Below, piece after piece: positions 1 through 4,685 of a stretch of DNA of 7,073 bases (position 1 is its first letter; every line of letters begins with the position of its first letter). The stretch covers positions 1 through 7,073 of the forward strand of contig CAMFPD010000114.1 in the NCBI GenBank assembly GCA_945971355.1. The letters are read 5' to 3'. A program made the position numbers and the translations under genes. Origin of the DNA: an uncultured Lachnobacterium sp. (GTDB lineage Bacteria > Bacillota > Clostridia > Lachnospirales > Lachnospiraceae). Below the pieces are notes generated by a model, which saw only the letters and a list, made by a program, of their open reading frames with translations, searched no databases and was not told the DNA's origin.

Positions 1-9
1 TCCCTTCAT
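1..9 (-). CDS. Possible start of a leftward gene cut by the window edge
   Basis: On the minus strand an ATG (7-9) is followed by AAG GGA and then the window ends. Just upstream lies GAGGTGAG (14-21), a good Shine-Dalgarno-like stretch with a 4-base gap to the ATG. Only three codons (Met-Lys-Gly) are visible, so no product can be named. The case rests only on the ribosome site plus start codon; the leftward direction agrees with the neighbouring abiE genes. It could be chance in AT-rich intergenic DNA. Confidence 0.3.
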
Positions 10-148
10 AATTCTCACCTCTCACGAAACTTTTATATTCTTTACTTCTTTTGTTGATGGAATTATCTCAAAATATATGAGTATTAAACAGGACATTTTT
101 AGGATTGTGTTGTGCTTTTTTGAACTTTTTTGAAGGGAGGGGAAAACA

Positions 149-214
149 AAACCCGCTCGTAACATCAAGTATGTGCCTTCAATCTCGGCTTTCTTGACAT
201 TCCCAAGCGGGTTT
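149..214 (-). other. Nested inverted repeat / possible structured RNA downstream of abiEii
   Basis: A perfect 9-bp inverted repeat, AAACCCGCT (149-157) and AGCGGGTTT (206-214), closes a 48-base loop. Inside it, 162-169 and 193-200 pair over 8 bp when read as minus-strand RNA (two G-U pairs), and GCC/GGC (175-177, 187-189) form a third short stem. The G-U pairs become mismatches on the plus strand, so the fold is better as leftward RNA. There the last arm runs into TTTTGTTTT, which looks like a terminator tail. It lies downstream of the abiE operon and could end that transcript. I do not recognise a known RNA family. Confidence 0.4.
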
Positions 215-261
215 GTTGTTTAGAAATTAAGCACTTAAGAATAAGTGCGAACCCGTTTTTT
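208..261 (+). terminator. Possible rightward terminator with an alternative pairing
   Basis: On the plus strand CGGGTT (208-213) can pair with AACCCG (250-255), which runs straight into six T residues (256-261). Between them sits a perfect 7-bp hairpin, GCACTTA-AGAA-TAAGTGC (231-248). The first arm is the same sequence used by the 149-214 repeat, so the two structures exclude each other, as in an attenuator. No rightward gene follows (the next genes are leftward), so if this is transcribed rightward it would be a free-standing small RNA. No clear promoter was identified. Confidence 0.35.
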
Positions 262-306
262 ATATATTAAACCTTTTATCAACTTGACCCAAAGTATCTT
301 TGAATT

Positions 307-1215
307 TTATTGCGCCAGCAACTCTGCCAGTCTTCTCATCTGTGCTATTGTATCCTCATACGCAACATAGTCATCCGAAAAATAATTTGTTATTTCCTGA
401 TAATCATTTTTAAAGAAATCATCATCACAAAATCCATTTATCAATTTTGGAATATTAACCTCATCCCCTGACGACGGACAATTCTTCATCTTCTTACGAT
501 GTTGTCTAATCTCATTATATAAATTCGCAAGAGCATTTTCCACATCAATCTTGCCTGTCAATTTATAAATGTCGTACAGATGTCTGGAATAACGTTTCGA
601 TTTTCCTTGCATGTAATAATCACATAATGCAAATATTTTATCAATATAGGTACGTTCAATCGACTGGAGCTTCATTTCAAAGACATCCAACATATACTTT
701 TCCGCCAAATCTAATCTATCTCTTTTTACAAAATAATCGAAAATGTAACTGCCAATAGACACCATTTCTGTCGGAAATGCATATGAACCAAGCGCAGTCT
801 CCATCTTAACAGAAGACAGCAATCTGTCGTCCTCTATTCCCCATACAGACTCATAAGAAAAATAATATGCATTATAATCTCTATCGCTCTGTGTTTCTTT
901 CCAGTTAGAAATTGGCATTCCAAGTTCTTCGCTGACGCCCTTTAACACTTCGTTCTTCAGCTTTTTTCTACGAGCTTCCCCTATATGCTCATCAAATGTT
1001 ATATCAATATCTTCTGAGAAACGATTGATAGCCTTAAAGCCCTTTGATAAAGAAGTTCCCCCCTTAAATACTACATTTGATAACTTTTGTGATAGCAACC
1101 GCAATATCATTGTTACGTAATAATCCTTTTCAATCACAACCGCTGCTCGACCGGAATCTTCTGCCACCTGTTCAATTACTTCTTTAAATGCTTCTCTATC
1201 TTCATGCAGATACAT
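307..1215 (-). CDS. abiEii: AbiEii/AbiGii-family nucleotidyltransferase toxin
   Basis: This is the toxin of a type IV (AbiE) toxin-antitoxin system. The family transfers nucleotides to RNA targets (tRNA in studied relatives), stops growth, and can abort phage infection. It is 302 residues long, normal for the family. Motif I is K51-GGTSLSK (51-58), and the metal-binding SEDID carries D70 and D72. A third acidic position is likely E139 in VKMET. The C-terminal conserved block has ERT (187-189), K193 and RHLYDIYKL (211-219). All catalytic features appear intact, so the toxin is probably active. Its ATG (1213-1215) lies inside the end of the antitoxin gene (14-bp overlap), which implies translational coupling. 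A weak hairpin (290-302) follows the stop; no strong terminator is adjacent. The exact target RNA cannot be read from the sequence. Confidence 0.94.
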   Translation of the reverse strand: MYLHEDREAFKEVIEQVAEDSGRAAVVIEKDYYVTMILRLLSQKLSNVVFKGGTSLSKGFKAINRFSEDIDITFDEHIGEARRKKLKNEVLKGVSEELGMPISNWKETQSDRDYNAYYFSYESVWGIEDDRLLSSVKMETALGSYAFPTEMVSIGSYIFDYFVKRDRLDLAEKYMLDVFEMKLQSIERTYIDKIFALCDYYMQGKSKRYSRHLYDIYKLTGKIDVENALANLYNEIRQHRKKMKNCPSSGDEVNIPKLINGFCDDDFFKNDYQEITNYFSDDYVAYEDTIAQMRRLAELLAQ

Positions 1216-1825
1216 ATTTTACCCCTGTTTCATAAATTGCCTTATAGATTTTAAGTGGATAATATTCCAAAAACTGATCCACCATCGCTTTTGTTATTTT
1301 ATGTTTCGCTGCATAGTCAGTAAGAATCCTTCCACATACCTTCATATCTTCTTCTGCGGATTTATCGATGTCTTTCAAACAATCTAGCAGCTGAAGAACA
1401 TACGCATTCTCCTCCGTTACTTCAATGGCCGGTCTTCGGATAACATATTTACGATTTTTAATACTTATCTCTCTAACCTGTGCAGGTGCATAATTACTAG
1501 TAATTTCTTCCTTAAATGGCACCTGAGTCGACAAGCCAAGTTTATTTGCAAGAGTATATCCCGAATAGAAGCCCACTCTCTTACCCTTACGATACACATA
1601 TTTGTGAAGTGCAACAGTCTCTGCCGAAAGTATCGATTGTTCACCAAAAACATTAATTTTAGGAATATAATACACTCCAGCTTCAAATCTACAGATTATT
1701 CCATCATCTGTAAGTTTTTTCAAATGATATCTTATATTTTCTTCCGTCATTCCTTCAATAACAATATCTGCAAGGAAAATTGGTTCTCCTTTTTCATAAT
1801 TACTAACTAGATAGTCATACAACAT
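1202..1825 (-). CDS. abiEi: AbiEi-like antitoxin, DUF6088 family, winged-helix regulator
   Basis: This is the antitoxin partner of the AbiEii toxin. In characterised AbiE systems the antitoxin represses its own operon through an N-terminal winged helix-turn-helix and neutralises the toxin without stable binding (type IV). Here the helix-turn-helix covers about residues 3-56 from the chosen start and ends in the typical GVYYIPK. The DUF6088-like body follows, with GFYSGYTLANKLGLSTQVP and a late YYPLKIYKAI segment. I chose the ATG at 1825 (207 residues) because GGGTGAT precedes it closely and because the promoter's -10 box covers the longer candidate start at 1876. From 1876 the protein would gain 17 residues and the start would have no ribosome site. 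Family assignment is confident; the start is an inference. Confidence 0.87.
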   Translation of the reverse strand: MLYDYLVSNYEKGEPIFLADIVIEGMTEENIRYHLKKLTDDGIICRFEAGVYYIPKINVFGEQSILSAETVALHKYVYRKGKRVGFYSGYTLANKLGLSTQVPFKEEITSNYAPAQVREISIKNRKYVIRRPAIEVTEENAYVLQLLDCLKDIDKSAEEDMKVCGRILTDYAAKHKITKAMVDQFLEYYPLKIYKAIYETGVKYVSA

Positions 1826-1835
1826 ATTATCACCC

Positions 1836-1848
1836 ACTTTCAGAAAGT
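1836..1848. promoter_or_regulatory. 13-bp palindrome in the abiE leader, candidate operator
   Basis: ACTTTC-A-GAAAGT is a perfect 6-bp inverted repeat around one central base. It sits between the predicted promoter and the antitoxin start, just upstream of the ribosome site. AbiEi antitoxins are known to bind inverted repeats in their own promoter region, so this is a plausible operator half or full site. The one-base loop makes it unlikely to be an RNA hairpin. Confidence 0.4.
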
Positions 1849-1871
1849 AAATATCATTTTTACTTATTGTT

Positions 1872-1900
1872 AGCATATAATGAATAAACTATTTTGTCAA
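1872..1900 (-). promoter_or_regulatory. Predicted abiE operon promoter
   Basis: Reading leftward, a perfect TTGACA -35 box (1895-1900) is followed after exactly 17 bases by TATGCT (1872-1877), 4 of 6 matches to the -10 consensus. Transcription would start near 1865, leaving about 40 bases of leader before the ATG at 1825. The -10 box overlaps the alternative upstream ATG (1874-1876), so that ATG would not be in the message. Confidence 0.65.
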
Positions 1901-1950
1901 TCGCACCTCATCCAATAAACTGCGGCACTTCATAATTCACTCAGCCTTAT

Positions 1951-1966
1951 ATGTTATTCGTAACAT
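1951..1966. repeat. Short inverted repeat with a TTCG loop
   Basis: ATGTTA-TTCG-TAACAT forms a perfect 6-bp stem. As plus-strand RNA the loop would be UUCG, a stabilising tetraloop sequence. It lies about 50 bp upstream of the abiE -35 box in otherwise featureless DNA. It could be a protein-binding site or a minor hairpin; the role is unknown. Confidence 0.4.
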
Positions 1967-2004
1967 TACCCGCTTCCAATTACCCGAAAATTATTCAAAT
2001 TAAA

Positions 2005-2067
2005 AGAAGGTACAGTATAAATTATTCTGATGCATTATCCGTCAGATTGTTTTATCCTGTACCTTCT
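2005..2067 (+). repeat. 63-bp nested inverted repeat
   Basis: The outer arms 2005-2021 and 2051-2067 match at 16 of 17 positions (starting AGAAGGTACAG, ending CTGTACCTTCT). An inner stem, TCTGATG (2026-2032) with CGTCAGA (2040-2046), pairs fully only as plus-strand RNA, through one U-G pair. Read leftward, the last arm is followed by TTTTAATTT, a weak terminator tail that could shield abiE from read-through. It lies about 110 bp before the transposon remnant, so it could also be a small mobile-element end or MITE-like piece. Confidence 0.5.
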
Positions 2068-2114
2068 GTTATTATAGCCACGTCACTATAAATAAAGAAG
2101 CATGAACCGCCCAG

Positions 2115-2127
2115 ACCAAAGTTTGGT
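2115..2127. repeat. 13-bp palindrome upstream of the DUF6431 remnant
   Basis: ACCAAA-G-TTTGGT is a perfect inverted repeat around a single base. It lies about 50 bp before the DUF6431 reading frame. It may be a protein-binding site belonging to the old mobile element; nothing else supports a role. Confidence 0.35.
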
Positions 2128-2146
2128 TTCCTGCCTCACAACACTA

Positions 2147-2164
2147 ACATAGGATAACCTATGT
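2147..2164. repeat. 18-bp inverted repeat just before the DUF6431 remnant
   Basis: ACATAGG-ATAA-CCTATGT has perfect 7-bp arms and a 4-base loop. It ends 11 bases before the ATG at 2176, where it would cover the usual ribosome-site position, so it may be an operator, a translation-control hairpin or an element end. Confidence 0.4.
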
Positions 2165-2175
2165 ATCGCAAAGCT

Positions 2176-2344
2176 ATGATAACCTTATTTGTCCAAGAAT
2201 ACAATCCTCTTACACCAAGTTTTTATAATCAAGTGATTAATAACCTACAGTTTCACATGCCCTTGCGGACACTCTGGTTGCCTTACTGTTCATGGTTACT
2301 ATCACAGATATATCAAGTCTCCAACTGGCAAAATTCGCTTTCGC
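2176..2344 (+). pseudogene. DUF6431 protein, frameshifted N-terminal fragment
   Basis: The frame from ATG 2176 reads MITLFVQEYNPLTPSFYNQV and on to NNLQF near 2253. The family sequence then continues in the next frame as TCPCGHSGCLTVHGYY and onward to RFR at 2344. A single extra base around 2246-2257 would explain the change. The CxCGHxGC motif is the zinc-ribbon-like core of DUF6431 proteins, short proteins often found beside transposase genes in Clostridia. The usual second cysteine pair and the C-terminal half are absent, replaced by unrelated sequence. This cannot be a working gene. Recognition of the family is from memory of its motif. Confidence 0.6.
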
Positions 2345-2379
2345 TATGTCATCAAAAATCATCTCATGTACTGGCATGA

Positions 2380-2685
2380 TATGAGAAATATCCACCTGAT
2401 CAGAATTTCAGGGACGGTTATAACCTCTACGTAAGATTACGTAATTACCAGGATGACCATCTGTATTTCCTATCCCATCCTGAAATCGACTACACCAACA
2501 ACATAAGTGAACGTCAGCTTCGCAAATTCAAGCGAAAACAAAAGCAGGCTGTTGTGCTTCGGAGTGATACCGGAGGACAGCATATTTGCGATGCCCTTAC
2601 AATCATCGAAACCGCAAAAATGCAAAAGCGTATAGTAAATTTAAAAATTACACCATTTTATTTTTCACACCTTTTTCAATTCTAA
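2380..2685 (+). pseudogene. IS66-family transposase, C-terminal fragment
   Basis: From just after a TGA at 2377-2379 this frame is open to TAA 2683-2685. It contains HPEIDYTNNISERQLRKFKR and, further on, TIIETAKMQKR, the C-terminal signature of IS66 (TnpC) transposases. The N of the DYTNN..ER block leads to the last acidic residue (E) of the DDE catalytic domain. The first two catalytic aspartates, the zinc finger and the leader region are missing, and no start codon with a ribosome site is evident. After QKR the sequence (about 2632 onward) no longer looks like IS66, so the true 3' end is also lost or rearranged. It is an inactive relic. Confidence 0.8.
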
Positions 2686-2718
2686 ACATACTAATGCCAA
2701 TTTACACAAGCTTACTTC

Positions 2719-2759
2719 AAAAAAAGCTATGGCACTAACTATTTAGCGCCACAGCTTTT
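2719..2759 (-). terminator. Strong intrinsic terminator of the SPKTG surface-protein gene
   Basis: As leftward RNA, 2743-2759 and 2722-2738 pair along 17 positions with two G-U pairs, around a 4-base AUAG loop (2739-2742). The stem runs into seven U residues (complement of the A run 2719-2725). The G-U pairs work only on the minus strand, which fixes the direction. It begins 19 bases after the stop codon of the surface-protein gene. Confidence 0.88.
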
Positions 2760-2777
2760 GTGTGTTTTTCCCTTTTA

Positions 2778-4223
2778 TTATTGTAACCTTTTTTTCATTC
2801 CGACTAGCAATAAACCAATAGCACAAATACATATCATAGAAATATACAGTTCAACATGTGTATTATCTCCTGTTTTTGGACTTTTAATTTCAGATGTCAC
2901 TTTTGTCTCTTGTGTATTTGTCTCCACAGTCGTGGTCTCTTGTGTATTTGTCTCCACAGTCGTGGTCTCTTGCTTATTTACCTCTTCTATTTTTACATCT
3001 TTTTCTTTTAATTCCTCTGATACCAAAATATAATCAGAGCAATGTTCTTGTTTTACTGTCACATACCCATTTCCATCAACTACAACAGATTGTATTAATG
3101 TAGTACTCTTATCTGCGTTACATAAGTAATAGTACAATGTCTGTCCTTCTTTATCTGTACCTGCATAAAATGTTATTGATGCAGTTGCTGGAAGCTTGCC
3201 TGAATAATTGAAATGAATTTTTGATATAAAATTATTTTCCGTCACATATTCTGGTACGTCAGAGAGTTCTGTATAATTAACAATAACCGAAGTACCAAAA
3301 TCATAACTATCTATCCCCTCTACTACTGACATTTTCCCTTTTTCAAATGAGAAAGTTACATTATTGCTAGATTTAATAACAACATCATTTGCAACATTTT
3401 CTCTCAATAATTCAGTAAATTTATCGTTTGATAGAGTTGTTCCTGTTTCAGAAAGGTCAATAGTATAAATATCTTCACCGATTCCTGCATCCGAACCCGA
3501 ATCATCTGTGTCTAAAACATATAAAAAAGTAGGAGAAAACCCACCATTGCTACCCCCTGCACATTCTTCGCCTCTATATTCAGTTTTATATTCATCTGGT
3601 AAAACAGCTTTTACATAATCTGAATAGCATTTCCGAGTAATAACATCACTCCACACTCCTGCTTCATCTGAATTAATCGTAACCAATTTATACCCTTCAA
3701 AACTTGGTGCTTTTATCTCTGCTATATCACCAGCTCTATATTCTCCTACCTCTTCCCAAGTGTCAGAATGTAATTTTTGACATAATTCTTCGTCATTACC
3801 ATCTTCCCAATATGTATTGCCAATTCTATATATCTCATCTTCTGTAAGTTCTGTTACATCAAATAACAAGTAACGGGCCTCTATTTTACAGTATCCAGGA
3901 ACATAACGATAATACACTGTAGTATCTTCTGTAATTTTCTCTTGATAAATTGTATTTTTATTTTTTTGACTATCATAATTCGTATATCCTTCATAATAAG
4001 TAGGCATATAGCGCACGATAGTTCCATTAGCCACCTCATCTTCTTGTCTCACCACAGAATCTACAATATTTCCGTCATCATCAAATAGCTCATCCACTAT
4101 TGTCACTTTACATGTGCTCTGCTCAGAAGCATAAATTGGTATAGCAGTAGTAAATATCACGCAACCCAACATTACACTTAAGAACTTTGCTATTTTCTTT
4201 TTCCACTTGGATTTTTGTTTCAT
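2778..4223 (-). CDS. Secreted cell-wall-anchored surface protein with SPKTG sortase motif
   Basis: The 481-residue protein is exported and fixed to peptidoglycan. The N-terminus has a signal peptide: lysine-rich residues 1-13, a hydrophobic core about 14-31, and likely cleavage near YAS33. Two beta-rich modules follow: about 36-108, resembling the MucBP/beta-grasp repeats of clostridial adhesins, and a weaker related one about 112-207. Residues 255-403 form a module seen next to wall anchors in Lachnospiraceae proteins (HFNYSGKLPATASITFYAGT, CSDYILVSEE). A threonine/glutamate stalk with 10-residue repeats spans about 415-445. The anchor is SPKTG (448-452), then a membrane segment (about 458-475) and KKRLQ. 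S in place of L matches (S/P)PxTG motifs known for some clostridial class B sortases; no sortase is in the window. GGAGGA lies 7 bases before the ATG. The ligand is unknown; adhesion is an inference. Confidence 0.85.
   Translation of the reverse strand: MKQKSKWKKKIAKFLSVMLGCVIFTTAIPIYASEQSTCKVTIVDELFDDDGNIVDSVVRQEDEVANGTIVRYMPTYYEGYTNYDSQKNKNTIYQEKITEDTTVYYRYVPGYCKIEARYLLFDVTELTEDEIYRIGNTYWEDGNDEELCQKLHSDTWEEVGEYRAGDIAEIKAPSFEGYKLVTINSDEAGVWSDVITRKCYSDYVKAVLPDEYKTEYRGEECAGGSNGGFSPTFLYVLDTDDSGSDAGIGEDIYTIDLSETGTTLSNDKFTELLRENVANDVVIKSSNNVTFSFEKGKMSVVEGIDSYDFGTSVIVNYTELSDVPEYVTENNFISKIHFNYSGKLPATASITFYAGTDKEGQTLYYYLCNADKSTTLIQSVVVDGNGYVTVKQEHCSDYILVSEELKEKDVKIEEVNKQETTTVETNTQETTTVETNTQETKVTSEIKSPKTGDNTHVELYISMICICAIGLLLVGMKKRLQ
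2905..2972 (-). repeat. 30-bp tandem repeat in the surface-protein stalk
   Basis: Two exact 30-bp copies plus 8 bases of a third run from 2905 to 2972; a diverged further copy continues to about 2990. Each unit encodes ten residues, with ETTTVETNTQ as the register. The unit length is a multiple of three, so gain or loss of copies would lengthen or shorten the wall-spanning stalk without breaking the frame. Confidence 0.9.
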
Positions 4224-4261
4224 AAAATTTTCCTCCGTTGTTTTTATTTTTAAACGAGTTC

Positions 4262-4290
4262 ATGATAACACTTTTATTTTTTGTTTGCAA
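4262..4290 (-). promoter_or_regulatory. Predicted promoter of the surface-protein gene
   Basis: Reading leftward, TTGCAA (4285-4290) is followed by a 17-base spacer and TATCAT (4262-4267), 5 of 6 matches to the -10 consensus. The -35 box is weak (4 of 6) and overlaps the first TGCAAT hexamer, so a repressor bound there would block polymerase. The leader to the ATG at 4223 would be about 30 bases. Confidence 0.5.
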
Positions 4291-4378
4291 TACATTTTGT
4301 AATATGTTTGCATTGCGTTATTCATTGCATATTATTCATCATCTTTGCAATACAATATTAGTGAAAGGTAGGTGCAAT
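4284..4378. promoter_or_regulatory. Cluster of TGCAAT/ATTGCA sites, candidate operators
   Basis: Within 95 bp the hexamer TGCAAT or its complement occurs exactly at 4286-4291, 4324-4329, 4346-4351 and 4373-4378, with a near match, GCATTGCG, at 4310-4317. The 11-mer TTTGCAATACA is repeated exactly at 4284-4294 and 4344-4354, 60 bp apart. The cluster fills the divergent intergenic region and overlaps both predicted promoters and the start of the small ribbon-helix-helix gene. Short repeated sites in tandem are typical targets of that protein fold, so autoregulation and control of the surface-protein gene is a reasonable inference. Confidence 0.5.
4307..4335 (+). promoter_or_regulatory. Possible promoter of the ribbon-helix-helix gene
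   Basis: TTTGCA (4307-4312), a 17-base spacer and TATTAT (4330-4335) give 4 of 6 and 5 of 6 matches. The start would be near 4342, about 38 bases before the ATG at 4380. TACAAT at 4351-4356 is another possible -10 but lacks a well-spaced partner. Both boxes sit among the TGCAAT/ATTGCA hexamers. Confidence 0.35.
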
Positions 4379-4379
4379 A

Positions 4380-4571
4380 ATGTCATTCCAAATCAAATCA
4401 GACAGAAAAGAAACCGAGAATAAAACAATCCGATTCCCTGTTTCATTAATAGCACAAATAGAAGAAACAATACAAAACCACGACGTTTCATTTTCTGGTT
4501 TTGTTCTGCAAGCATGTGAATATGCATTAGAAAATATGGATACAAACTCAAAATCCAAAGACAATAAATAA
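4380..4571 (+). CDS. Small ribbon-helix-helix (YlcI/YnfO-like) DNA-binding protein
   Basis: The protein has 63 residues. NKTIRFPVSLIAQIEETI (14-31) gives a short beta strand followed by helix 1. SFSGFVLQACEYALENM (37-53) gives the second helix. This is the compact Arc/MetJ-type fold, in which paired beta strands from a dimer enter the DNA major groove. The acidic and lysine-rich tail is not conserved in kind. AGGTAGGTG lies just before the ATG as ribosome site. The gene is divergent from the surface-protein gene, and the intergenic DNA carries repeated TGCAAT sites overlapping both promoters, which points to local repression. No toxin partner follows: a terminator starts 11 bases after the stop, so an antitoxin role is less likely. 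The family call is good; the target is an inference. Confidence 0.82.
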   Translation: MSFQIKSDRKETENKTIRFPVSLIAQIEETIQNHDVSFSGFVLQACEYALENMDTNSKSKDNK

Positions 4572-4581
4572 ACATAAAATA

Positions 4582-4617
4582 AGGGATACCCTAATACTCT
4601 CGTATCAGGATATCCCT
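4582..4617. terminator. Shared bidirectional terminator between convergent genes
   Basis: Arms 4582-4597 and 4602-4617 enclose a 4-base loop (4598-4601). As minus-strand RNA all 16 positions pair, using two G-U pairs. As plus-strand RNA the same positions are mismatches, leaving 14 pairs. Leftward it is followed by UAUUUUAUGUUUAUUU, rightward by CUUUCAAUU, both only moderately U-rich. It sits between the ribbon-helix-helix gene and the DUF1002 gene and probably ends both transcripts. Confidence 0.75.
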
Positions 4618-4685
4618 CTTTCAATTCTGTTTCATAAAAATATCACACATTTACAATAAATAAGTAAAAATATTTCTGCATCAAA

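Larger units (their letters stand above)
2176..2685 (+). mobile_element. Decayed IS66-type transposon remnant with a DUF6431 gene
   Basis: Two broken pieces of transposon-associated genes lie head to tail on the plus strand: a DUF6431 N-terminal part and the last part of an IS66-family transposase. Most of both genes is missing. I found no convincing terminal inverted repeats or target duplication, so the stated limits are only those of recognisable coding remnants. The hairpins at 2005-2164 may belong to the same element. Confidence 0.6.

Noticed and set aside
149..261. T-box, tracrRNA or c-di-GMP riboswitch
   Set aside because: I see no T-box GGTGG-type sequence, no CRISPR repeat or cas gene, and none of the conserved bases of a c-di-GMP switch that I can recall; left as unassigned.
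1465..1810. Small reading frames overlapping the antitoxin gene on both strands
   Set aside because: They lie within a well-supported gene, have no ribosome sites and show unlikely composition.
1874..1876. Upstream ATG as antitoxin start
   Set aside because: It lies inside the predicted -10 box and has no ribosome site, unlike the ATG at 1823-1825.
2758..3103. Plus-strand reading frames rich in Val/Ser/Phe across the end of the surface-protein gene
   Set aside because: They arise from the 30-bp repeats and the complement of the anchor region; the minus-strand gene has signal peptide, anchor, ribosome site and terminator.
4380..4571. Ribbon-helix-helix protein as antitoxin of a second toxin-antitoxin pair
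   Set aside because: No partner gene follows; a terminator comes 11 bases after the stop and the next gene is convergent.
4358..4624. Minus-strand frames opposite the ribbon-helix-helix gene
   Set aside because: They run across the shared terminator and lack ribosome sites; the plus-strand gene has a recognisable fold.
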